This document shows positions 1 to 10,318 of a stretch of 64,000 nucleotides of DNA, in pieces. Position 1 is the first letter of the stretch. Each line of letters begins with the position of its first letter. The position numbers were made by a program, and so were the translations under genes. The stretch is taken from contig JAVGVS010000304.1 of NCBI GenBank assembly GCA_032718565.1, positions 1-64,000 of the forward strand. Reading direction: 5' to 3'. Below the pieces are notes generated by a model that saw nothing but the letters and a program-made list of their open reading frames with translations, was not told where the DNA came from and did not search any database. This DNA is from Distichodus sexfasciatus. Its lineage: Eukaryota > Chordata > Actinopteri > Characiformes > Distichodontidae.

Positions 1-16
1 TATATATATATATATA

Positions 17-1628
17 CACTACCGTTCAAAAGTTTGGGGTCACCCAGACAATTTTATGCTTTCCATGAAAAGTCACACTTTTATTTACCACATGAGTTGG
101 AAATTGAATAGAAAATATAGTAAAGACATTGACAATGTTAGAAATAATGATATTTATTTGAAATAATAATTGTTTCCTTCAAACTTTGCTTTCGTCAAAG
201 AATCCTCCATTTGCAGCAATTACAGCATTGCAGACCTTTGGCATTCTAGCTGTTAATTTGTTGAGGTAATCTGGAGAAATTTCACCCCACACTTCTAGAA
301 GCCCCTCCCACAAGTTGCTTTGGCCGGATGGGCACTTCTTGCGTACCATACGGTCAAGCTGCTCCCACAACAGCTCAATGGGGTTTAGATCTGGTGACTG
401 CGCTGGCCACTCCATTAAAGATAGAATACCAGCGGCCTGCTTCTTCTCTAAATAGTTCTTGCACAATTTGGAGGTGTGCTTTGGGTCATTGTCCTGTTGT
501 AGGATGAAATTGGCTCCAATCAAGCACTGTCCACAGGGTATGGCATGGTGTTGCAAAATGGAGTGATAGCCTTCGTTATTCAAAACCCCTTTTACCCTGA
601 ACAAATCTCCCACCTTACCAACACCAAAGCAACCCCAGACCATCACGTTACCCCCACCTTGCTTGACAGATGGCGTCAGGCACTCTTCCAGCATCTTTTC
701 AGTTGTTCTGTGTCTCACAAATGTTCTTCTGTGTGATCCAAACACCTCAAACTTTGATTCGTCCGTCCATAACACTTTTTTCCAACCTTCCTCTGTCCAA
801 TGTCTGTGTTCTTTTGCCCATTTTAATCTTTCATTGGCCAGTCTCAGATATGGCTTTTTCTTTGCCACGCTGCCCTGAAGGCCAGCATCCCGGTGGCGCC
901 TCTTCACTGTAGATGTTGCCACTGGCGTTTTGCGGGTACTATTTAATGAAGCTGCCAGTTGAGGACCTGTGAGGCGTCTATTTCTCAAACTAGAGACTCT
1001 AATGTACTTATCTTCTTGCTCAGTTGTGCAGCGGGGCCTCCCACTTCTCTTTCTACTCTGGTTAGAGCCTGTTTGTGCTGTTCTCTGAAGGGAGTAGTAC
1101 ACACCGTTGTAGGAAATCTTCAGTTTCTTGGCAATTTCTCGCATGGAATAGCCTTCATTTCTAAGAACAAGAATAGACTGTCGAGTTTCACATGAAAGTT
1201 CTCTTTTTCTGGCCATTTCGAGCGTTTTATCGATCCCACAAATGTGATGCTCCAGATACTCAACCTGCTCAAAGGAAGGTCAGTTTTATAGCTTCTCTAA
1301 CCAGCTAAACTGTTTTCAGCTGTGCTAATGATTGCACAAGGGCTTTCTAATCATCCATTAGCCTTCTGATGATTACAATGAGCAAATGAGCAAACACACT
1401 GTACCATTAGAACACTGGAGTGATAGTTCCTGGAAATGGACCTCTATACACCTATGTAGATATTGCACCAAAGACCAGACATTTGCAGCTAGAATAGTCA
1501 TTTACCACATTAACAATGTATAGAGCGTATTTCTGATTAGTTTAAAGTTATCTTCATTGAAAAAAACTGTGTTTTTCTTCCAAAAACAAGGACATTTCGA
1601 AGTGACCCCAAACTTTTGAACGGTAGTG
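17..1628 (-). mobile_element. Full-length Tc1-like transposon, DD38E (Intruder-type)
   Basis: A DNA transposon bounded by terminal inverted repeats that begin CACTACCGTTCAAAAG at 17 and end with the complement at 1628. It is flanked by TA on both sides, the target duplication of Tc1/mariner elements. The flanks are TA-rich, so the exact TA pair is ambiguous. The single internal gene (179-1216, minus) is open over its full length. Both termini and the gene are present, so it could be autonomous. The family call rests on the spacing of catalytic residues in the transposase. Confidence 0.9.
179..1216 (-). CDS. Tc1-like transposase, DD38E type, intact
   Basis: A 345-residue transposase that would bind the element's inverted repeats and catalyse cut-and-paste transposition in the nucleus. 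Residues 1-110 form the paired-like helix-turn-helix region, with an RKRSGRPR AT-hook-like linker near 55-62. The catalytic residues are D152 (in WTDESKFE), D242 (in QQDNDPKH) and E281 (in NPIELLWEQ). By direct count 38 residues separate the second D from E. That is the DD38E spacing reported for Intruder elements rather than the DD34E of Sleeping Beauty. Length matches the 340-350 residues usual for the family. There is no internal stop or frameshift. The start is the first ATG, just inside the terminal repeat. Function is inferred; activity is untested. Confidence 0.92.
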   Translation of the reverse strand: MARKRELSCETRQSILVLRNEGYSMREIAKKLKISYNGVYYSLQRTAQTGSNQSRKRSGRPRCTTEQEDKYIRVSSLRNRRLTGPQLAASLNSTRKTPVATSTVKRRHRDAGLQGSVAKKKPYLRLANERLKWAKEHRHWTEEGWKKVLWTDESKFEVFGSHRRTFVRHRTTEKMLEECLTPSVKQGGGNVMVWGCFGVGKVGDLFRVKGVLNNEGYHSILQHHAIPCGQCLIGANFILQQDNDPKHTSKLCKNYLEKKQAAGILSLMEWPAQSPDLNPIELLWEQLDRMVRKKCPSGQSNLWEGLLEVWGEISPDYLNKLTARMPKVCNAVIAANGGFFDESKV

Positions 1629-1655
1629 TATATATACCGTATATATATATAAAAC
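1629..1655. repeat. AT-rich microsatellite junction
   Basis: TATATA and ACCGTATATATATA tracts between the two Tc1-like elements. They mirror the TA run at 1-16 and probably represent one (TA)n tract split by the 17-1628 insertion. Confidence 0.6.
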
Positions 1656-1693
1656 TTGTTTTATTCAATAATTGTTTTATACTTTAGAACAAA

Positions 1694-3030
1694 AGTCAGG
1701 TGTATGATCAACCAATTATACCAAACAGGTGCTAATGATCATCAATGTCACATGTAGGTTGAAACACAGTCATTAACTGAAACAGCTGTGTAGGAGGCTT
1801 AAAACTGGGTGAGAACAGCCAAACTCTGCTACCAAGGTGAGGTTGTGGAAGACAGTTTCATGTCATGGCAAGATTGAGCACAGCAACAAGACACAAGGTA
1901 GTTATACTGCATCATCAAGGTCTCTCCCAGACAAAGGTTTCAAAGCAGACTGGGGTTTCAAGATGTGCTGTTCAAGCTCTTTTGAAGAAGCACAAAGAAA
2001 CGGGCAACACTGAGGATCATAGACGCAGTGGTCGGCTGAGGAAACTTAGTGCAGCAGATGAAAGACACATCAAGCTTATTACCCTTCAAAATCGGAAGAT
2101 GTCCAGCAGTGCCATCAGCTCAGAACTGGCAGAAACCAGTGGGACCCAGGTACACCCATCTACTGTCCAGAGAAGTCTGGCCAGAAGTGGTCTTCATGGA
2201 AGAGTTGCAGCCAAGAAGCCATATCTCCGACATGGAAGCAAGGCCAAGCGACTCAAGTATGCACGAAAACATAGGAACTGGGGTGCAGAAAAATGGCAGC
2301 AGGTGCTCTGGACTGATGAGACAAAATATGAAATATATTTGGCTGTAGCAGAAGGCAGTTTGTTCGTCGAAGGGCTGGAAAGCGGTACAATAATGAGTGT
2401 CTGCAGGCAACAGTGAAGCATGGTGGAGGTTCCTTGAACATTTGGGGCTGCATTTCTGCAAATGGAGTTGGAGATTTGGTCAGGATTAATGGTGTTCTCA
2501 ATGCTGAGAAATACAGGCAGATACTTATCCATCATGCAATACCATCAGGGAGGCATATGATTGGCCCCAAATTTATTCTGCAGCAGGACAACGACCCCAA
2601 ACATACAGCCAAAGTCATTAAGAACTATCTTCAGCATAAAGAAGAACAAGAAGTCCTGGAAGTGATTGTATGGCCCCCACAGAGCCCTGATCTCAACATC
2701 ATCAAGTGTGTCTGGGATTACATGAAGAGACAGAAGGATGTGAGGAAGCCTACATCCACAGAAGATCTGTGGTTAGTTCTCCAAGATGTTTGGAACAACC
2801 TACCAGCCGAGTTCCTTCACAAACTGTGTGCAAGTGTACCTAGAAGAATTGATACTGTTTTGAAAGCAAAGGGTGGTCATACCAAAGAGTGATTTGATTT
2901 AGATTTCTCTTTTGTTCATTCACTGCATTTTGTTGATTGATGAAAATAAATGATTAACACTTCCATTTTTAAAAGCATTCTTTGTTTACAGCATTTTTTC
3001 ACACCTGCCTAAAACTTTTGCACAGTACTG
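1694..3030 (+). mobile_element. Tc1-like transposon, second DD38E family, 5' truncated
   Basis: This copy shares near-identical sequence with the element at 16526-18098, from GTCAGGTGTATGATCAACC onward. It ends with the same terminal repeat (GCCTAAAACTTTTGCACAG, then TACTG), followed by TA. The left terminal repeat and about 200 bp are missing: homology starts at about 1695, next to the TA-rich tract. It cannot move without a left end. Confidence 0.85.
1865..2892 (+). pseudogene. Tc1-like transposase, broken
   Basis: The N-terminal half begins MARLSTATRHK at 1865 and carries the helix-turn-helix region and the first catalytic D in VLWTDETKYE. A frameshift near 2335-2345 ends this frame. The C-terminal half continues in another frame from about 2413 with QQDNDPKH and SPDLNIIKCVW. 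The third catalytic acidic residue is replaced by K, whereas the copy at 16935 keeps IIECVW at this place. The spacing is again 38 residues. It therefore has two independent lesions, frameshift and E-to-K, and is inactive. Confidence 0.88.
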
Positions 3031-3052
3031 TAATTCTACTTCAACTGTCATG

Positions 3053-3205
3053 ACCAAGGTACCGTCCCCAAGCACTGCTCCCCAGGGGCTGCCCTTGTTG
3101 CTTGCCCACTGCTGCTTCATTAATGGGTAAAATGCAGCGGTCACATTTCATTGTGGTGCATTGTGTGCTGTGGTGTGTTCACAATGACAATCACTCACTT
3201 TCACA
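3053..3205 (+). repeat. SINE 3' part (tRNA-derived family)
   Basis: The sequence runs from AAGGTACCGTCCCCAAGCAC to the ACTCACTTTCAC tail. It matches, by eye, the 3' halves of the SINE copies at 59240-59445 and 59446-59700. The tRNA-like head is missing here. Confidence 0.75.
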
Positions 3206-4653
3206 AATCTGCTATTGTCCTCCTTGATCATCTGTGTTGGTTGATGGCAAGGAAAGGTGATAAAATATTCAGAGCAATGTATACCCTTCTTATTGCATGC
3301 CATACTTTGGGATGGCCAGATGTTCTGCATCACGAATACCGTAGTGGAATGTTCCACAAGCAAAGAATGGCAGTGCAATACAGACAGATTGCATGGTGGT
3401 AAAGTCTTGGCTTCTTTTTTGATAAATGTAATGTTTTTTTAATGTAACCCTGTCCATATTATTGGTCATTTATTATTACTGATTTCAGTTTTTGCATTTC
3501 ATGTTTAACCTTCCTAATATCATAAAGATTGTATTTTATTTATTTTGGAGATAACTAATATGCTGAGAAGTGCTTTTTATTTTATAAGAAATGTTGAAGC
3601 GTAATTTTTTATTACATGACGAGTAGTGAGAGCACAGAAATTCATCTGATGCAATGAACGTTGAACATTCTTCAAGACAAAGCTAAACTAAGCGAGACAG
3701 CCATGGTTTGGTTGACGGTTTATAAGAAAGGCAATGTAGTTCCTATGAAATAGTATTTGAAGCTGAGGTAGAATGAAATTCTGGATGCTGGTGTGTATGT
3801 GTGTTTGTGTGCATGTATGCTTGCAAAAATCACCACAAAAAATTATTTTGTAAGTTACAGAATTTGTATTAGGTTTTTTAGAACAAAAGAACTTAAATGT
3901 AAGCTTAAATAACATCAATAAATCTTTAAAAACAAAGCGTAAGTCTCAAAAAACAGGACAAAAAGTTCAGTGCTGACCATCAGCAGTGTCTTTGTACGTG
4001 TGTACAACAATAAAGTGAAATGATATTGTAGTGTGTTTGGGGAATTGGTGGGCAGAGTTTTCCCAGGATGCACCTGGCTATTCCACTGGGGATCTAAATG
4101 TGGAAAAAGGGAGTGTTCTATTTGCTGGTTGTTGTTATCGCCAGTATAAACCATACTTAGGCATTTTATTCTAACTTTCATGAGAGGTTTCACTACTGCT
4201 GTTATGTTAAGTTGCCTACCGTTAAAGAGAAGTCTGTCATTGTTGTTGACCTTCCGCTATTTTCCAATGCCTAGTAGTTCTGTTTGGAGTTTGTGTTGAA
4301 TAAAAGCAGGGTTTCCCCCTTGTTTTGAATTCATATCTCTGGTGCATTCTTCAATTGTTACAATATGTTGTAAAATCACATAACTACATTAATCATATCA
4401 AGACATAAGGCGTTAGAATGTTTTGGCTTATGGTGAGATGTACACCATTCTAACTTAGCCTTCTGTGACTTACGTTTCAAGCTGCACAATCTGTTTGCAT
4501 GTAATATTTTGTTGACTGCATTAATAACAATGAAATAAGTGAATCCACATAATAAACGATTAAATAAAATCATAATTAATTCCTAAAAGTGTTCATATAT
4601 GTTTGCAAACATCACAAAAATGTTCTATTATGACTTGGCATAATTTTATTTAT
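3206..4653. other. No recognised gene; noncoding
   Basis: AT-rich sequence without a convincing coding segment; ORFs of up to about 90 codons show no motif. A short stretch near 4458-4495 (CTTACGTTTCAAGCTGCA) resembles one near 60105-60130, so an unclassified dispersed repeat is likely. It lies in the large prkg2 intron. Confidence 0.5.
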
Positions 4654-5560
4654 GTCATGGGGGTGTCGTGTAGTCCAAAACTAAAATGAAAAATGGAGGG
4701 AGACGCAGTAACGGAGGAACAGGTGGTTTAATGACAAATACCAAACACAAAAATAGTCATTCAAAAAGACACTCAGACAGTGATGAACAAAAATGACGTA
4801 AGGGCCTCGTGCTCCCGCTGTGTAACTGATACTCTCCGACCCTCGGAGATCTCCAAAAAACAGGAACCACACGTAGCGATCCTAAGTCCCAGCTACTGGG
4901 AATTCCCGAAAGGATCCTAACCATTCCTCACATCAAAAACGTCCTGGGCGAACGTCGCCAATGTTGCGCTCACCAGCGGGCAGCACGAGCCTGGAGCAGT
5001 GGGGTGAGAAAAACACAATCCAAAAACAGAGGAACACAAACGGGGAAACTGAACTGATACTCCACAAACAGGCCACACTCCAAAATACAACCACACAACG
5101 CCAAGTATGAGGGAGAAGAACTCAAATAATAGACGGATTGGCTGGGTTAAAATAACAAGATGATAAACAGTAATTGAACTAATAAACCAATGATTAAACA
5201 GAATGAAATGATAACCAACTGAACAGAATTACTACCGAAAGTAAACATCCATTTCACCCGTGAAATACTGAGAATAGGGAACACGAAGTGGTACAAGCGG
5301 TAACAACTACACTCTATGAGTTAAAGGAGCTAACGGTTAGTGGTCAACAAGTTGCAAAGAATGTGGTGTTAAAATGCGTGCATAGTTTGATGTGTGTTAA
5401 ATAAGCATACGGCCATACTGCATGAATCTGACGGCTTGTCTAAAGTGGATTGGTACAGTTTGAGTGACGCGTTAACAACCCTTGTTAAAATGTTGCATAG
5501 ATAATTTTATAACAAACTATGTGTACATAATTCTTAAAAATATTTTTTTTAAAAAGGAGC
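4654..5560 (-). repeat. Possible LTR-like repeat, unclassified
   Basis: It starts TGTCATGGGGGTGTCG. It has the layout of a reversed Gypsy LTR, with a stretch resembling the 20657 LTR in style (aggtggtttaatgac, repeated AAACACAAA). I could not find a matching right end or target duplication, so the boundaries and the class are guesses. Confidence 0.3.
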
Positions 5561-6839
5561 GACCACACAAATGCAGAGGGTTCGCTGATTATTCTGTCCT
5601 GGCTGACAGATAGCAAACAAATTTGAGAGACCCAGTAGATTTGACTGAAGTTGCTTTACTGAATCTTCTCAGTTATTTTTCTTTTTTGTAAAACTACAAC
5701 ACAAATGAAATACACACAATGTTACAGTTGAAATTAAATATATGCAACAACACTGGTTCATTAACACAATAAACAGCAATAATGGTAAGCACATAAACAT
5801 AGCATATAACACAAATGAGGCTTGACAATGAACTGAATTCCCCAAAGCAGCTAAACTAGCCTCTTGCTAACGGTTAGCTTCGCAATTAGCATTAGCATAG
5901 TTAGAACGGTTTTCGTGACTTAAAATAAATGTCTCAAACATCATCTTCAAGATCACAGTAACACAAAACAACTAAAATAACTAAACTTGCATCCGTACTC
6001 ACTGTTGGTTCCACTCTAAGGCTCAGACAACCAACTCTCTGTGGTGGAGCACTTGTAGCCTGTGCATGAACACTGAAAGTTCCTGGTCATTAAAAACGCA
6101 GTAACTCAAATTACCACCAGTGGGAAACTTAACCCTTCCAGTCACTGACAGGAGTCAGAACACTGATGAAGTACCCAATATCAACAATAAAATCTTGGAG
6201 TTTGTACAATCAGTAAAAACCAATAAGCTGAATAACGCTAGCATGGTTTTCTATTAAAGACCACAAACAGATGTGGTACAAAATGGTTATGGAAACCCAG
6301 ACGAGGTGTTTGCCTCTACCCCGGACAGTTCTGATATAGATAGGTTGATATCTCAAGGTGGTTGTTCTGGCCCAGGCAGTAGACTTAATGTTTGGTTTGG
6401 TGCCACCCCATGATAAAAAGTGGTACTGCAGTTCAGGAACAGGAAGTAGGAAGCAATGCCATGTCTTTAGTTGTAAGGAGATTTCTAAAGTGGTTCACTG
6501 TTTTCTGATGTAATCCTTACATTTGGCCCATCTTAAGCATTATCTGTAAGTTTCTCTCACTATATTGATATATATTGATTACAGATAACATAGTTGTGTT
6601 ACATTTAGCTAATGTTAATTCCTGAGTAACATGTACTTCTGTACTTTGTTTGATATTTCAGTTTTACTCTCCTCTCACTAAGTAACATGCTCTTCAAGAG
6701 TCTGCATTAAACTTGGAGCTAGAAAGCTAAAGCGTGTTGTTTACGGAGGGAGTTTGGCTGGCTGTCTACTTCTGGTTGTTGAACACCATTAGGAAGGCAG
6801 CACAGTGGCAAACAACACGTTGGCGAATATAGAGTAGTG
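5561..6839. other. Noncoding flank left of the Polinton genes
   Basis: No ORF with recognisable motifs was found. The Polinton's left terminal inverted repeat should be here if preserved. I could not match any part of it to the sequence right of 34030. The string TTAGCATTAGCATAG and similar simple motifs occur near 5885-5900. Confidence 0.4.
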
Positions 6840-8335
6840 TCACGACCGCAGTTCAATAGCATAGTTTTACACAGATCGCTTAATTTCAGAGATGTACCTG
6901 ACACAGACTTTGCCTCATACATAAATCATTTACACAACACTCTGGAGTACATAGTTGATTTCTCATGAAAGTTTTCTGGTGATGGGGTGTAATGAAGAAA
7001 TAATGGTAGACGATAATTTATAGATGGTCGTTTCTATAGCACAATGCAGAAATGGCGGCGTCTACAGAAAGTTACATGATACCGCTCATAACGATGTCAT
7101 TAGGAAGAAGAAAATGAATTTATTCTGTCCTGTTAATGTCACAAACAATTTGTGTTTTGCAATTTGTCTAGCACACTATCTGAAACCGTGAGAACCGATT
7201 GATGTATTAGAGAGGCTAGCCGCAGACATACAAAGCAGGGTTGGTTTTACAGAGCAGCAGAAAATCGGTTTTAATGATGTTACCAAGTTTGAGTACAAGC
7301 TGGGTGTTAAAATCGTTGTGTTTCACAGATCAGATACAGGTGAATTGCAGAAAAATTACTACGTCATTATGAATCTCAATGCATTCTTAGGTGTCCCCTA
7401 CGTCTGTCAGTTTTGCTATGCAGGGTATAGTAATAGCAGGGATCACTCAAGGGTTATAAATATTGTTGTTCAGTGTGTAACAACTCGGAATGCTACAAGA
7501 ACCAGGGCAAGTCAAAATATTGCGATGATTGTGGAAGATTTTGCAAATCAGATTTTTGTTTTAAAAAACACAGGCAGTCAGCCCCTACATCAAAATCGAC
7601 TAAGCTAGTGGCGCCGCACGATGTCACAAAATATTGCAAGGCGTGTAACAGACATTACCATGATCCAAAGCCCCACAAATGTGGCCAATTGTGTCCACTG
7701 TGGTGCCGACATGTTACCCAATGTAAAACACGACTGCTACAAAGCTGAAAAAACCTGAAACAAGGTATATCTTCTATGACTTGGTTTGAGGATGGTAAAC
7801 ACAGAACGAACTTTATCTGTGCCATGACTTATGGTGGGGACGAGTATACAGCAGAGGGGTACGATTGTATCGCCAGGCTTTTGAACAGATTTAGAACCAA
7901 GAAATATGAAGGCTATACATGGATTGCACACAAAGCCGCAGGGTTTGACAATTTTATCCTGTTGGAACATTTTTCCAAAATGGGTGTCACACCAAAAACA
8001 ACAATGATGGGATGTAGGCTGATTTTCATGCATGACAAGTGTTTCAAACAGCGGTACATAGACAGTTATTCGTTCATCGTGATGCGTCAGCTGCATTAAG
8101 TCTAACAATGGCCGAGAAGGGATATTTCCTACACAGATTTAACAAACGTGAAAACGACAATTACCGCGTTCCTTACCCCAACAAGTCTTACTATGGTTAC
8201 GAGAACATGTCCGATAAAGATCGGGTAGAGTTTGACAAATGGTACAGTGAAGTTGCTAATGATGTTTTCGACTTTCAAAAAGAACTCTACACCTACAGTA
8301 GAAATGATGTCGTACTACTACGAGAAGCATGCATG

Positions 8336-8347
8336 AAATATCATGAC
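8336..8347. repeat. Target site duplication of the Penelope insertion (left)
   Basis: AAATATCATGAC here is repeated exactly at 10319-10330. The polB coding sequence resumes after the second copy, which fixes the insertion boundaries. Confidence 0.9.
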
Positions 8348-8485
8348 AGAAACAAAAGAGCAAAAGCACGCACATCAGTCTCAAAAGGGTGCTCGACCAA
8401 AAAGCAACAAGTAAAAAATATAATATAAAGTCGGCAACACCTAAGCTCCAAAAATATATCAAAAATGTTTATCAAAAACCACTTT

Positions 8486-8549
8486 CACATAGCGTATGTG
8501 ACGTTTCGAGCACACAAGCTCTTCATCAGACAAATTGACTACTAATGTG
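8486..8549 (-). ncRNA. Hammerhead ribozyme motif (Penelope 3' region)
   Basis: Read on the minus strand, CTGATGA (8529-8523) is followed by one A and a 4-bp stem II, GAGC/GCTC (8521-8518 with 8511-8508) with a 6-base loop. GAAAC comes next (8507-8503), then GTC as the cleavage triplet. Stem I is made by TGT/ACA next to the core and by CACATTAG pairing with CTATGTG, with one bulge (8549-8542 with 8492-8486). Stem III would be only the self-complementary ACGT, as in minimal hammerheads that act as dimers. Hammerheads are known in Penelope elements; self-cleavage here is not tested. Confidence 0.8.
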
Positions 8550-8810
8550 CCACCCTTTATATCTCCAGATGATCAGAGTCACATGACCAAAACACCATAT
8601 TACTAGCCACTACATCAACAACTACAATAAATCAACACCCAAAAATATGCAAAATACAACAATATCATGTTAATGTACAATTCAAAAAACACTTAATTTT
8701 GTATCTGCAAGTATACATCAAATAAATTAAAATACAATAATCACACCAAAACCTTTGATATTTTGTATACATAAAGAGAAACACCCACCCATATGTATAG
8801 ACATCATAGT

Positions 8811-9119
8811 TCAAAGAAATGGACGAATATCAAAATCTTCATTAAGTCCTCTAGGGGACAACGTATCTAATGTAAAAATCCAGAAAGCCTCACGCTGTGA
8901 AAGCAGTTTATCAATATCGCCTCCACGACGTGGATACTTGACTACCTCAATACCTATATATTGAAGAGTAGAAACTGAATGTCTAAAAGCTGCAAAATGC
9001 TGTGCAACTGGACTTTTTGGATCGTGGTGTCTAATTGCACATCGATGTTCAGAAATGCGATGTTTCAAAGGTCTACTAGTGTTACCAATGTAACATAAGC
9101 CACAAGGGCAACGCAGCAT
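8811..9119 (-). pseudogene. GIY-YIG endonuclease domain of the Penelope element
   Basis: The sequence CPCGLCYIGNTSRPLKHRI, followed by an SEH motif and downstream His residues, is the GIY-YIG nuclease core in its Penelope form; this domain nicks target DNA. It continues the RT reading after a frameshift near 9160. It ends at about 8811, and about 320 bp of 3' sequence follow before the insertion end. Confidence 0.88.
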
Positions 9120-9161
9120 ATAAATAACATTGGCCGTCTTACACGAAATGGTGCCTCGGAT

Positions 9162-10318
9162 TTAAATTTTTTTTGCCGTATGAGGATGTGTAAAAGTTGA
9201 TGTTTTATACGTAAAATTACACTGTTGACAATTACCACATCTATAATTCCCATGAGGTATATTATTCAGAAAGTGAGGAGCCGGTTTCAAATCCGCTCTG
9301 ACTAAGATGTTTCGAAGGTTAGGTGTTTTTTTATACACTAAACGAGGTGGTTTGTCAAAACATTTCCTAAGACTGGGATCACTCTCCACAATATGCCAGT
9401 GCTTCAATAGAACCTTATTGATATCCTTGGTGACAGGCGAATATTGCATATAACAATTGGCACGGCATTCAGTTTTTTTGTAGTTTTTGACTAGACTCTC
9501 TTTTTGTGACACACCTTTAAAACGACTCGCTGCACACTGAATCCACTCTTCTTTATACAATCGATGTCTAAATCTCTCTGATAAAATGTGTGACTGCCGT
9601 TGAAAATCATCATCCCTGCTACATATACGGCGAATACGACTGAATTGAGAAATTGGTAACGAACGTTTTAATGACACGGGATGATAAGATTGTCTGTGCA
9701 AAATAGTATTACGATCAGATTTTCGATACAAAGTAGTCTCAATGCCCGACAAGCACATCCAAGAAATTCATTTTCTCTTGATGGAAATCAATAGTGAATT
9801 TTAATGCAGTACATTTATTATTTACCAAACTATAAAACTCTAATAACTCAGCTTCAGTGCCACTCCATAATAGAAAAACATCATCAATGTATCTTTTCCA
9901 TAAAACAATGTATTTTAGGAAATCGTTAACAGGATTAAGCACAAATTGATGTTCGAACATCCCACAAAATAGAGATGCAAAACTAGGGGCCATCTTAGAC
10001 CCCATGCTAACCCCCGAAATCTGTAGGTAATACTCAGACCCAAACAAAAAATAATTATGTGAAAGCACCAATTTTGCCAAGTCACTCAAACATGCAGTAC
10101 TAGGAACTTGACACAGACGTTGATTAAGGAAAAATTCAATTGCCTCTAACCCACCCTGAAACGGAACATTAGTATACAATGATTCAACATCCATAGTAAC
10201 TAGAAGAACAGGACAATCGTGTAATTTTACATTATTGATAAGTTCAATAAAATCCATCGTGTCTCTGATATAAGAAGGTAAAGACATCACCAAGGGCTGC
10301 AGAATATCAAATATCATC
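9162..10318 (-). pseudogene. Penelope-like reverse transcriptase (5' truncated)
   Basis: The preserved part begins within the RT core. Motif A is MDVESLYTNVP, followed by QISGVSMGSKMAPSFA and the catalytic YIDDVFLLW near 9895. The frame shifts near 9750. The thumb and linker continue to about 9162, including a CGNCQQCNF cysteine cluster that is typical before the endonuclease. Penelope RTs are related to telomerase and prime at a nicked target. The N-terminal part is missing, so no function is expected. Confidence 0.9.

Larger units (their letters stand above)
8348..10318 (-). mobile_element. Penelope-like retroelement, 5' truncated, in polB
   Basis: A 1971-bp insertion between 12-bp duplications of AAATATCATGAC. 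On the minus strand it carries a Penelope-type reverse transcriptase missing its N-terminus, then a GIY-YIG endonuclease, then a 3' region with a hammerhead ribozyme motif. The 5' truncation at 10318 fits target-primed reverse transcription. It lies inside, and in the opposite orientation to, the Polinton polymerase gene. Confidence 0.92.

Noticed and set aside
5561..6839. Polinton left terminal inverted repeat
   Set aside because: No stretch could be paired by eye with 34029-34816, so no boundary is claimed.
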